From Terriglobus sp. RCC_193 (GTDB taxonomy: Bacteria > Acidobacteriota > Terriglobia > Terriglobales > Acidobacteriaceae): a stretch of 64,000 nucleotides of DNA. The notes under the pieces were generated by a model. The model saw only the letters and a list, made by a program, of their open reading frames with translations. It ran no database searches and was not told the DNA's origin. The translations under genes and the position numbers were made by a program. The DNA lies in the NCBI RefSeq assembly GCF_041355105.1, contig NZ_JBFUPK010000002.1, positions 124,001-188,000 on the forward strand. Reading direction: 5' to 3'. Numbering within the stretch: position 1 is the stretch's first letter; every line of letters begins with the position of its first letter. Shown one piece after another: positions 26,401 to 34,343 of the stretch.

Positions 26401-27732
26401 ATGCTCACGCGCCGCGAATTTTCCCGCAACGCCGTCGCCACTGCCGCCGGTCTTGCTTTCACCACCACCGCAAACAGCTATGCACGCATTCTGGGCTCCA
26501 ATGACCGAGTGAACGTGGCGGTGATCGGCCTCAACAGCCGCGCCTACGCGCACCTGAGCAGCCTGAAGACAAACCAGTCCGCCGTCAACATCACGCATGT
26601 CGTCGACGTGGATTCCAAGATCCTGGCCAAGTATGCCGCCGCCACCGAGAAGGATTTCGGTGTTGCGCCCAAGGCAGACAAGGACTTCCGCAAGACGCTG
26701 GAGCAGAAGGATGTGGACGCCATCACCATTGCCACGCCTGACCACTGGCACACGCCGCTGGCCATCTACGGCCTGAAGGCAGGCAAGCACGTCTACGTCG
26801 AAAAGCCCTGCAGCCAGAACCTCCACGAGACTGAGTTGCTGATCGCCGCGCAGAAGAAGTACGGCAAGGTCGTCGTGATGGGCAACCAGCAGCACTCCTC
26901 TGACTACACGCGTGACATGGTGGAGCAGGTACGGGGTGGCAACCTGATCGGTCGCGCGTACTACGCCAAGACCTGGTACACCAACGAGCGCAAGAGCATT
27001 GGCGTGGGCAAGCCCATTCCCGTGCCGGACACGCTCGACTGGAACCTGTGGCAGGGACCGGCTCCGCGCCAGGCGTACAAGGACAACATTCACCCGTACA
27101 ACTGGCACTGGTTCCACGTCTGGGGCACAGGTGAGGCTCTGAACAATGGCACTCATGAACTCGACGTTGCGCGCTGGTTCCTGGATGTGAAGTATCCGCA
27201 GCGCGTCTCCGTATCGGGTGGTCGCTATCACTTCAAGGACGATTGGGAATTTTATGACACCCTCAACGCCAGCTTCGAATACGACAACAAGCTGATCGAG
27301 TGGGAGTGCCTCTGCTGCAACCATCTCCGTTACTGGGGACGTGATCGTGGCACCGCCGTGGTTGGCACGGAAGGCACCGTCATCATTGATCGCGACGGCT
27401 ACGAAATCCACGACCTGAAGGGCAAGACCGTGAAGGAGTGGAAGGTGCCCAAGGCTGGCAAGACCAGCAGCATGGACACCGTGGGCCGCGACAGCATGAC
27501 CGACGTCCACTTCAAGAACTGGCTCGACTGCATCAAGGACAGCAGCACGAAGCAGGACCAGCCGATTGAAGATGCGGCACGCTCCGTGGGCACGCTGCTG
27601 ATGGCCAACGTGGCTTATGACCTGAAGAAGGAACTGAAGGTGAACCCGGAGACGGGCACCTTCGTCAACGACCCCGCCGCAACGGCAAAGCGCAAACGCA
27701 CCTACGAAAAAGGCTGGGAGCCGACGGTCTAA
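26401..27732 (+). CDS. Tat-exported Gfo/Idh/MocA family oxidoreductase
   Basis: The 443-residue protein has a Tat signal (TRREFSRNAVATAAGLAF), a Rossmann domain (VNVAVIGLNSRAYAHL), the catalytic-lysine motif YVEKPCSQN and a C-terminal alpha/beta domain with NNGTHELDVARWF. Members oxidise sugars or their derivatives with NAD(P), usually tightly bound when exported. AAGGAG lies 6 nt upstream of the ATG. It is followed by its own terminator and is convergent with the epimerase gene. Confidence 0.9.
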   Translation: MLTRREFSRNAVATAAGLAFTTTANSYARILGSNDRVNVAVIGLNSRAYAHLSSLKTNQSAVNITHVVDVDSKILAKYAAATEKDFGVAPKADKDFRKTLEQKDVDAITIATPDHWHTPLAIYGLKAGKHVYVEKPCSQNLHETELLIAAQKKYGKVVVMGNQQHSSDYTRDMVEQVRGGNLIGRAYYAKTWYTNERKSIGVGKPIPVPDTLDWNLWQGPAPRQAYKDNIHPYNWHWFHVWGTGEALNNGTHELDVARWFLDVKYPQRVSVSGGRYHFKDDWEFYDTLNASFEYDNKLIEWECLCCNHLRYWGRDRGTAVVGTEGTVIIDRDGYEIHDLKGKTVKEWKVPKAGKTSSMDTVGRDSMTDVHFKNWLDCIKDSSTKQDQPIEDAARSVGTLLMANVAYDLKKELKVNPETGTFVNDPAATAKRKRTYEKGWEPTV

Positions 27733-27752
27733 CTGTCACTTGCTGTATTGAA

Positions 27753-27780
27753 ACGGCCCGGCGAAAGCCGGGCCGTTTTG
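27753..27780 (+). terminator. Terminator of the oxidoreductase gene
   Basis: ACGGCCCGGC, loop GAAA, GCCGGGCCGT gives a 10-bp GC stem with a stable tetraloop, then TTTTG. Confidence 0.88.
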
Positions 27781-27822
27781 TTGAGGATGACGCTTCCATC
27801 AGTCATATCGTAAGGTGAAAAG

Positions 27823-27860
27823 CAACAGCCGCTGGCATTGACCAGCGGCTGTTGTTTTCT
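27823..27860. terminator. Second, bidirectional terminator between convergent genes
   Basis: A 13-bp perfect stem (CAACAGCCGCTGG and its complement, 6-nt loop) is followed by TTTTCTT on the plus side and CTTTTC on the minus side. It probably ends the minus-strand epimerase gene. Confidence 0.82.
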
Positions 27861-27874
27861 TCGGGGATATCGGA

Positions 27875-28726
27875 TTACGCCGAGTATCCCATCTCTTCCA
27901 GCACCTTGCGCTCGTAAGCGATGCTCTTGGTCACGCCCGGCATCGGGTCCTTGCCGTTGATCTCATATTCCAGATCGACGCAGCCCTGATACTTGATTTT
28001 GATCAGCGTTTCGAAGATTTGCTTCACCGGCATAATGCCTTCGCCCACGGCTACCTGGCTGTCCTTCTTGTCCTTCTCGGCCAGATCCTTCATGTGGATG
28101 CAGTAGAGGCGCGAGCCGACTTCCTTGATCGTCTCGGGGACATCCTTGCCTGCGCGCATCGTGTGACCTACGTCCACGCAGAAGCCCACACGCTTATCCA
28201 GCTTGCCGATCTTCGCGAGAATGTCCTGTGGCGATGGCCATTCCTTGTCTTCCGGTCCGTGATTGTGGATGGCCAGCTTGATGTCGTACTTCTTCACAAA
28301 GCTTGCCACACGTTCCAGAGCCGCATGCGAGGGTGCTCCGATAATGATCGGGAAGCCCGCAGCCTTGGCATAGTCAAACTTCGCCTTGATGTCCTCGTCC
28401 TCATCCTTCTGGAAGTAGATGGTGCCACCGCCAGTGATCACAAGGCCCTGGCTGCGATACCAGTCGGCATTCTTCTTCACCTCATCCAGCGGTCCCATAG
28501 GCAGGTGAAAATCCTTCAGGTTGATGTTCTTCAGGTTCAGCTGGTGCATGAAGTCCACAAGCTGTTGTGGCTGCTTGAACTCGCGGAAGGTATAGCTGGC
28601 AATGCCCAGCCGGATGGGCGAAGGCTTCGGCGCCATTGCGGAAAGAAAACGCGGTGTTGCGGACGTCGCTGCAGCAAGACCAAGCCCTTTGAGAGCGGTG
28701 CGACGCGTAAACGTACGATGCGACAT
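27875..28726 (-). CDS. Tat-exported sugar phosphate isomerase/epimerase-like protein
   Basis: The 283-residue TIM barrel (AP endonuclease 2-like superfamily) has a Tat signal (TFTRRTALKGLGLAAATSA) and metal-ligand segments LAIHNHGPEDKEW, GFCVDVGHTMRAG and VDLEYEINGKD. Such proteins isomerise or epimerise sugars such as ketoses and inositols. It follows the oxidoreductase at 28769 by 42 nt on the same strand, so they form an operon acting on related sugar substrates outside the cytoplasm. The exact substrate cannot be read from sequence. Confidence 0.85.
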   Translation of the reverse strand: MSHRTFTRRTALKGLGLAAATSATPRFLSAMAPKPSPIRLGIASYTFREFKQPQQLVDFMHQLNLKNINLKDFHLPMGPLDEVKKNADWYRSQGLVITGGGTIYFQKDEDEDIKAKFDYAKAAGFPIIIGAPSHAALERVASFVKKYDIKLAIHNHGPEDKEWPSPQDILAKIGKLDKRVGFCVDVGHTMRAGKDVPETIKEVGSRLYCIHMKDLAEKDKKDSQVAVGEGIMPVKQIFETLIKIKYQGCVDLEYEINGKDPMPGVTKSIAYERKVLEEMGYSA

Positions 28727-28768
28727 GATTCGTTCTCCTAACTAACAACTTTCGGTTTCTGGAAAAAT

Positions 28769-29977
28769 CTATGCCTGATCCAACTTGACCCACTTCGCCT
28801 GTTTCTGCGCGCGCACCACCAGTTCCGCAGCAAGCAACGCCTGCGCCTGATCCTGCGCGGTGTGCGTGCGATGCACCACGTCCGAAACAAACTGGCGACC
28901 GAACGGCAGATCGACATTGTTGCAGTCGATAAATTTCTGCTCTGTGCCGTTGACCATGAACAGGTTGTTGCCTGCCTTGTTCACGCCCACATTGGTGTAC
29001 TTGCGCACTTCGATGTAGCCCTTGGTGCCCAGGATGAAGAGGCGGCCATCGCCCCACGTTCCCAGCCCATCCGGCGTGAACCAGTCGAGGCGCACATAGC
29101 CGAAGCCCTTATCGCCGCGCAGCACCATGTCACCGAAGTCCTGAAACTTGGGATGTTCCGGATGCGCAATGTTGCTGATCTGCGACTCGACAACCTCTGC
29201 CGATGTAGAGCCGGTGTAATAGAGAAACTGCTCCACCTGGTGTGAGCCGATATCGCACAGGATGCCGCCGTACTGCTCCGGTACCCAGAACCAGTCCGGA
29301 CGCGGATCAGCGCCACCGTTGCCCGCATTCGTCGCTCCGCCCTGCACGATCTGGTGCGGCGCAATGTTGATGGTCTGGATCACGCGACCAATCTTGCCCT
29401 GCTTCACGAGTTCGCCCGCGTACACAGCGGCTTTTACTTCCAGCAGTTCGCTGTACAGGATGGCGTAGATGCGGCCGGTTTCCTTCACCGTTTTGCGGAT
29501 GGCTTCCACCTGCTCCAGCGTGGTGGCACCCGGCTTGTCCGAAAGGAAGTCTTTGCCTGCCTTCATGGCGCGGATGCCCAGCGGCGCACGCTCATTCGCA
29601 ATAGTGCTGCTCAGTACAAGCTGAATGCTCTTGTCGTTCAGAATCTCTTCTTCGCTGTGCGCCTGCTTCACATTGGGAAAGGCTTTGGCAAACCGTGCAA
29701 CCTTATTCGGCTCTGCACCATGCCATGCCACCAGCTTGCCGCCGCCGCGAATGATCGCGCCTACCATGCCGTAGATGTGGTCATGGCTCATGCCGCAAAC
29801 GGCGAAGTTGATGCTCTCAGCGGAAGCCGGAACCTCTTGTTTCGGCACCACTTCGTGCTGCACATTCGACTGGCCGCCTTCAGCGAATGCCATTACGTCC
29901 GACATGGCTCCCAGCATTCCCATCGCGCCTGCGCGACGGAAAAATTCACGACGATTGACAGACTCGTTCGCACTCAC
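28769..29977 (-). CDS. Tat-exported Gfo/Idh/MocA family oxidoreductase
   Basis: The protein has about 402 residues: a Tat-type signal (NRREFFRRAGAMGMLGAMSD), a Rossmann domain (INFAVCGMSHDHIYGMVGAI), the lysine motif FLSDKPGATT and the active-site segment CDIGSHQVEQFLYY. I prefer GTG 29977, which has GGAG about 10 nt upstream, over an ATG at 30010. It is only distantly related to the oxidoreductases at 26401 and 62843. It is the first gene of a two-gene operon with the epimerase. Confidence 0.87.
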   Translation of the reverse strand: MSANESVNRREFFRRAGAMGMLGAMSDVMAFAEGGQSNVQHEVVPKQEVPASAESINFAVCGMSHDHIYGMVGAIIRGGGKLVAWHGAEPNKVARFAKAFPNVKQAHSEEEILNDKSIQLVLSSTIANERAPLGIRAMKAGKDFLSDKPGATTLEQVEAIRKTVKETGRIYAILYSELLEVKAAVYAGELVKQGKIGRVIQTINIAPHQIVQGGATNAGNGGADPRPDWFWVPEQYGGILCDIGSHQVEQFLYYTGSTSAEVVESQISNIAHPEHPKFQDFGDMVLRGDKGFGYVRLDWFTPDGLGTWGDGRLFILGTKGYIEVRKYTNVGVNKAGNNLFMVNGTEQKFIDCNNVDLPFGRQFVSDVVHRTHTAQDQAQALLAAELVVRAQKQAKWVKLDQA

Positions 29978-30100
29978 TTTGTATTCACTCCAGGGTAGAT
30001 ACCGTGCCAAAAGACGTATCCACGTTACACCGGCGCAACAAAGTACGCCAGTAGTGGTCCGTCCACGTCAAACTATACAAAGATGAGGAGTGGTGTGCGA

Positions 30101-30943
30101 ATGCGGTACGTGTTGGCAGGTGTAATAGCAGGGCTCTTAATGGCGACCACCGCAGGCGCGCAGAGCGGCCTGGGCAAACTGGATACCTCGCAGCCCACCG
30201 GCATGACGCCGGAACAGATCATTGCAGAGATGGGCAAGAAGGAATCGCAGTTCGTGAAGGCTCGCGACAACTATACCTTCCGCCAATCCGTCGTGATGCA
30301 GAGCATCAACGACGACAACGGCAAGCCCGACGGCGAGTATCGTCAGGTGACGGACATCGGTTTTGATAAAGACGGTAAGCGCAACGAGACCGTCGTCTTC
30401 GCTCCGCAGAACACCCTGGAACGCGTGATCCTGGACGCGTATGACCTGGAAGACGTGGCAAAGCGCATCCCGCTGGTGCTGACCACGGAAGACCTGCCGA
30501 ACTACGACGTGAAGTACGTGGGCAAACAGAAGGTGGACGAACTGGACACGTATGTCTTCGACGCCAGTCCGACGAATGCTGACTTCAAGCATCGTTACTT
30601 CGAAGGCCGCGTCTGGGTCGATCAGAAGGATCTGGAGATTGTGATGATCAATGGCAAGAACGTGCCTGACGACATCAAGCACGGCCACTTCTCCATCCCC
30701 TTCACCACGTATTACGAACAGGTGGATACGGTGAACTGGTTCCCCACTTACACGCGCGCCGATGGCACCGTACACTTTGCCGCCAGCAAAGATGGCCCGG
30801 CCAACGACATTCACATGCGTAACACGGTGAAGTACACCGACTACCGCCGTTATCGCTCGTCAGCGCGCATCATCTACAACGGCCAGGACATCACCAACGA
30901 GAGCAAGCCGGAGAAACAGCAGAGCGAACCGCCAAAGCAATAA
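30101..30943 (+). CDS. Exported protein of the LolA/outer-membrane lipoprotein-sorting type
   Basis: The 280-residue product has a signal peptide (MRYVLAGVIAGLLMATTAGAQ) and a beta-rich body. A strand series ending in RVWVDQKDLEIVMINGK and YEQVDTVNWFPTYTRADG is typical of LolA/LolB-like half-barrels that bind lipids. Acidobacterial genomes hold many such proteins. A specific cargo cannot be assigned. GAGGAG lies about 12 nt upstream; the in-frame GTG at 30095 is an alternative. Confidence 0.65.
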   Translation: MRYVLAGVIAGLLMATTAGAQSGLGKLDTSQPTGMTPEQIIAEMGKKESQFVKARDNYTFRQSVVMQSINDDNGKPDGEYRQVTDIGFDKDGKRNETVVFAPQNTLERVILDAYDLEDVAKRIPLVLTTEDLPNYDVKYVGKQKVDELDTYVFDASPTNADFKHRYFEGRVWVDQKDLEIVMINGKNVPDDIKHGHFSIPFTTYYEQVDTVNWFPTYTRADGTVHFAASKDGPANDIHMRNTVKYTDYRRYRSSARIIYNGQDITNESKPEKQQSEPPKQ

Positions 30944-30963
30944 CGCATCCGTGATGCACCACA

Positions 30964-30991
30964 CGGCGTAATGTCGATCGACATTACGCCG
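30964..30991. terminator. Perfect 28-bp palindrome between convergent genes
   Basis: CGGCGTAATGTCGA reads the same on the other strand across the centre. It overlaps the last codons and stop of the CHAD gene. There is no T-run, so it may be a weak terminator or a protein-binding site. Confidence 0.5.
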
Positions 30992-31919
30992 TTAACTTTG
31001 GTAGCAGTTCGGACAGCCGCAAACGATAGTCAGCCAGCGCTGCGTTCGTGTGTATCTCATAGCGATGCGTCAGCTCAGCCTTGCGCCCGTGGAAGTTCAT
31101 CGACAGTTGCTGCAGCAGCAGCCAGTCATGCCAGTGGCCACCGGCCTCCTGCACCGCCTCAAATCGCTCCGCAGCCGCGCGAACCGGTGTTCCTTCCGGT
31201 GCTATCTCCACCATGTAACGGCACAGTTTCGCTGCCTTGCGAATGGCATGGAGCGTATCTTCATCCAACCGTTCCAGTCGCCGCTGCAACTGCGTGTGCT
31301 CATCCTCGCCTTTGCGCGGACGCTGCGCACGCAATACAGGCTTCACGCGCGCGACAAAGAACTCCTCTGCATGTTCCAACAGTGCGGCTGGAGCTAAGGC
31401 GCGACGACGGGCAGGCTTGATCGTCTGTTCCAGTTCGCGCAGAGAGGCCGCCAGATCCTGCTCTTCATCCTTCAGCACCGCCACCAGCTTTTTCGCTTCG
31501 CCCTCGCGCTGCGCCTCCAGATGTTTGCGCAACTTCTTTGCCTGCCTGCGCACCGCATCGCCCGTACTGCCACTGTGTACGGCAGCCTTCTGCGGTGCAT
31601 CCAGCGCAATCATGCTGGTCTGCACATCCAGATCACGCACCTCACCTGCGGCACGGCGGATGCGCCGCAAACGCTGCATCACCGCCTGGGCTTCAGAACG
31701 GTGTTCGGGCAGACGCATGGGATGATCGCCGTGGCCCAGCAGTTCCAACAACTCCAGATGCGCCTGCACACGACGCGTGGTTGTTCGCAGCCTGTGGACT
31801 GCGCCCACTTCTGTGGACGTGATGGCAACCAGTAGCGCCGCATCCAGAGCAACGACCTGTTCCTTCAACGCCTTGACTGGTTGCAGGCGCGTCGTATTCG
31901 TTCGCGTAGTAACCGGCAT
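30984..31919 (-). CDS. CHAD domain protein
   Basis: The 311-residue helical protein has the conserved histidines and basic residues of the CHAD fold (VGAVHRLRTTTRRVQAHLELL, AAGEVRDLDVQ, LHAIRKAAKLCRYMVE, HWHDWLLLQQL). CHAD domains bind polyphosphate and are often found near polyphosphate or triphosphate enzymes; none is adjacent here. I chose ATG 31919; a longer start at 31955 is possible. Confidence 0.9.
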   Translation of the reverse strand: MPVTTRTNTTRLQPVKALKEQVVALDAALLVAITSTEVGAVHRLRTTTRRVQAHLELLELLGHGDHPMRLPEHRSEAQAVMQRLRRIRRAAGEVRDLDVQTSMIALDAPQKAAVHSGSTGDAVRRQAKKLRKHLEAQREGEAKKLVAVLKDEEQDLAASLRELEQTIKPARRRALAPAALLEHAEEFFVARVKPVLRAQRPRKGEDEHTQLQRRLERLDEDTLHAIRKAAKLCRYMVEIAPEGTPVRAAAERFEAVQEAGGHWHDWLLLQQLSMNFHGRKAELTHRYEIHTNAALADYRLRLSELLPKLTA

Positions 31920-32015
31920 CGTTACTATGAGATGCGTAAGCTGGCACAGACGCATCTCTTTCCGCCCATTCCAGGCACGGATTCAGCCCTGTTCGAAACG
32001 CGAACCGCTATAGAT

Positions 32016-32171
32016 TTAAACGTCGCGGTTCGATCCAAACAGCAGCCACAGAATCACCAGCAACAAAATCAAACTGATGCCGCCGCCACCGTAATACCCA
32101 ATGCCGGGGCCCATGTAGTAGCCACCGCCTCCGAAAATCAGAAGCAGAACAATCAGAAGAACGATCAACAT
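32016..32171 (-). CDS. Small two-helix membrane protein, DUF3309-like (51 aa)
   Basis: On the minus strand, ATG 32171 opens a 51-residue frame: a hydrophobic helix (LIVLLIVLLLIF), a Gly/Tyr-rich turn (GGGGYYMGPGIGYYGGGG), a second helix (ISLILLLVILWLLF) and a short polar end. The pattern matches small stress-associated membrane peptides of the DUF3309 type. GAGG lies 7 nt upstream. No function is known. Confidence 0.7.
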   Translation of the reverse strand: MLIVLLIVLLLIFGGGGYYMGPGIGYYGGGGISLILLLVILWLLFGSNRDV

Positions 32172-32318
32172 TGCGTCACCTCAGAGCAATTTTCGTAAAG
32201 CAAAGTTGCGGGTTGAGATGCACGTTGATGCAACAGGGTGTATCAGAATGCCGGATTGTTCCAAGCGGCGGGCTGAGATGACGTACCCGGCATTCTGTCC
32301 TGCGAGATGAGCAACCTT

Positions 32319-33734
32319 TTAGAAGTGATAGGTGAGATCACCTGCAACGATGAACTGCGTGTGCTTGGTCCCCAGGTCATAGGCGGCCAGATCGTAGGAG
32401 TGTTCCAGACGCACTTCCGGACGGAAGAGAACCGTTGACCCGATCCACATGCCGTAACTCACCAGGTGTTCAGAATACTTTGTTGCAAAGCCGGTTCGCT
32501 GACCTTTGATGTCGTCAAGGAACTCATTGCGGATGGAGAGATACCGATGCGCGCTGAACTCATGCTCCAGGTAATTCACCACTGCTACCTCCGGTGCGAA
32601 ACAGGTACGTTCGCCCGCGGAGCAGAAGGCACCGTTTGCCCCTGTCTCTGTGGGTAGCGGGTTCGCCACGTTCCCGCCAATGTTCGGCACCTGACGCTCG
32701 TACATGAACCATGTCTCGGTATCGGTATGCCAGGTGGCATTGATGCGGTGGTACCAGGTCTCGTAGTAACCCTGCACGTTGTTGTACGCATACTTGCCGT
32801 CGTTGACGGAGTTGGCGCAGGTATAGAGTGCATCGCCGCCCTTGTGCCACGTGTAATTCACGCAGGCCGTCAGGGTAGGCTTGGCATCCTTGGTCCACGG
32901 CGCCACGTCGTTGCCTGCGGATAGCCCAGCCTGCACCAGCCAGTGGTCGGAGAGCTTGATGCTGGCTATGATGCCGGTCTGAGTGTAGGGGTCGACCCCA
33001 TAGAGCAGTGAGTGCGAGTAGGTGTAGTTGTTCGGGGCGAGCTGGGCCTCGATGTCGGGCAGCGAGATGTAGCGGCCCATCCGGATGTTCATCCCCTTGG
33101 CGACTTTGGGGATGTAGAGGTCGACGTAGACCATGACGGGGTCGTAGCCGTTCTGGTGGTTGCGCGCCAGTAGCTGCTGCGACAGGATGCCCTTGGCGGT
33201 GGTGAAGCGATAGTCCTGACCGTAGAGCTGGGCAACGCGGAAACCCCAGTCGACATGGTCCGTCTGCACTGTGTCCGGCAGGCGCTCAATGTACAGCACG
33301 GCCTGGTCGGCGGTGATGCGGTTGGGGCTGTAATAGTACGCGGCCGGAGCGTTTGCGCCGTCGCCCTTGTTGGAGGTGGAGACGTTGAAGCCGCCATTCA
33401 GCCAGCCGTAGACCTTGATACGCGAGCGGTTCTGGTTGATGGCCTGCATCAGGCTGTAGGTCTGCGTGTCCGGCGCGCCGATGACAGGCGTTCCCCCAAC
33501 GGAGTAATCACTGGAGGGAAATGGGGGTGAGTCCAATGGCGCCGGATAACCACGGCGCGCGGGCGCGGGAGCAGATGCCGCAGCGGGCGAAGGATGCCAG
33601 TCCTGCCAGTACGCATCGCCAAGACGCTGGAAGAAGTTGCGGTCCGGTTGCTGTCCGGAGGATTGAACCTGCGAGTAAAGCTGAGCCGGAACTGTGAGAG
33701 CAAGTGTGAACAATGAATAAGCTACGAAACGCAT
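32319..33734 (-). CDS. Outer-membrane beta-barrel porin (BBP2-like)
   Basis: The 471-residue product has a signal peptide, a Pro/Ala-rich periplasmic section (about 45-80) and a long run of amphipathic strands rich in Tyr, Trp and Asn. It ends in phenylalanine (AGDLTYHF), the usual barrel-insertion signal. The segment IKVYGWLNGGFNVSTS and the pattern of strands match the OmpL-like putative porin group abundant in Acidobacteriota. ATG 33734 has GAGGA about 6 nt upstream. An 11-bp-periodic array at 33768-33822 sits just upstream and may control it. Confidence 0.83.
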   Translation of the reverse strand: MRFVAYSLFTLALTVPAQLYSQVQSSGQQPDRNFFQRLGDAYWQDWHPSPAAASAPAPARRGYPAPLDSPPFPSSDYSVGGTPVIGAPDTQTYSLMQAINQNRSRIKVYGWLNGGFNVSTSNKGDGANAPAAYYYSPNRITADQAVLYIERLPDTVQTDHVDWGFRVAQLYGQDYRFTTAKGILSQQLLARNHQNGYDPVMVYVDLYIPKVAKGMNIRMGRYISLPDIEAQLAPNNYTYSHSLLYGVDPYTQTGIIASIKLSDHWLVQAGLSAGNDVAPWTKDAKPTLTACVNYTWHKGGDALYTCANSVNDGKYAYNNVQGYYETWYHRINATWHTDTETWFMYERQVPNIGGNVANPLPTETGANGAFCSAGERTCFAPEVAVVNYLEHEFSAHRYLSIRNEFLDDIKGQRTGFATKYSEHLVSYGMWIGSTVLFRPEVRLEHSYDLAAYDLGTKHTQFIVAGDLTYHF

Positions 33735-33767
33735 CGTTTTCCTCACTCTTGAGTAGAGAGCGAGAGG

Positions 33768-33822
33768 CTGTAGGAAATCTGTAAAGAAGGCATCAGGAAT
33801 TCGTAAAGGATTTTGTAGGTCA
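33768..33822 (-). promoter_or_regulatory. Five-unit 11-bp direct-repeat array, PhoP/PhoB-like operator
   Basis: Read on the minus strand towards the porin, hexamers CCTACA, TTTACG, CTGATG, TTTACA and CCTACA recur every 11 bp. On the plus strand the best pair is CTGTAGG-AAAT-CTGTAAA. An 11-bp direct repeat of TT(T/A)ACA or CTGTCA-like units is how OmpR-family regulators such as PhoB/PhoP bind. It ends 34 bp before the porin ATG. Confidence 0.45.
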
Positions 33823-33955
33823 GCAAGACGATCCGAGAACGTGTCAAACGATTTGGATTGTTAACTATCCTTCCTACCGTCAACATGCCTCGCAGGCAAC
33901 CAGGAGGTGAAAGGAGCAGGATCGCAATCAGTGTCCAGGAGGCTGTGCGGTGATG

Positions 33956-34252
33956 GCCCCTCCCCCCCTCCCCCTGTTCTTGCAAAATCGTCTTTCTATT
34001 GGAGTTACGTCTACGGGCCCATTAAAATCGTCTTTTGATTGGGGTTAGGGGCAAAATCCTCTTTCCAAAAGACTTAACGCCGGACGATGGTGGAGGTGGT
34101 GGAATGGAATGCCCTTCTTCCAGAGTAGTTCGCCGGAGAAGGAAACATGCCAACAAATCAGGGACTTAAATGACTGTTTCTGCTGGGGTTGTTCAGCTCA
34201 GCAGATAGCTGAGGGGTTGACAGTGTTTGCTGCGGTCAAGCCGCGGCATTCT
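33956..34252 (+). repeat. Dispersed structured element, copy 2
   Basis: It has the same order as copy 1: C-rich tract (33957-33974); three AAAATCGTCTTT motifs at 33984, 34024 and 34053 (spacing 40 and 29); mini-ORF ATGCCAACAAAT at 34147 behind GGAGAAGGAAAC; TTGACAG at 34217; and a terminal hairpin GCTGCGG/CCGCGGC at about 34228-34247. It lies directly upstream of poxB. The rest of the gene-free stretch 33735-34343 holds only the array at 33768-33822. Confidence 0.7.
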
Positions 34253-34343
34253 TCAGACACGACGCGAAGTTGCAGTCTTTAGCCATCACCAGGAACACAA
34301 ACAGAGCCCGGACTCTGCATCCAACCGTGCAGGTGAAAACTGC

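Noticed and set aside
26338-27510. 390-codon minus-strand frame opposite an oxidoreductase
   Set aside because: Val/His/Leu-rich shadow frame with no independent support.
34217-34260. Promoter at the TTGACAG box of the dispersed elements
   Set aside because: TTGACA matches a -35, but none of the three copies has a convincing -10 at 16-18 nt; the space is taken by the GC hairpin.
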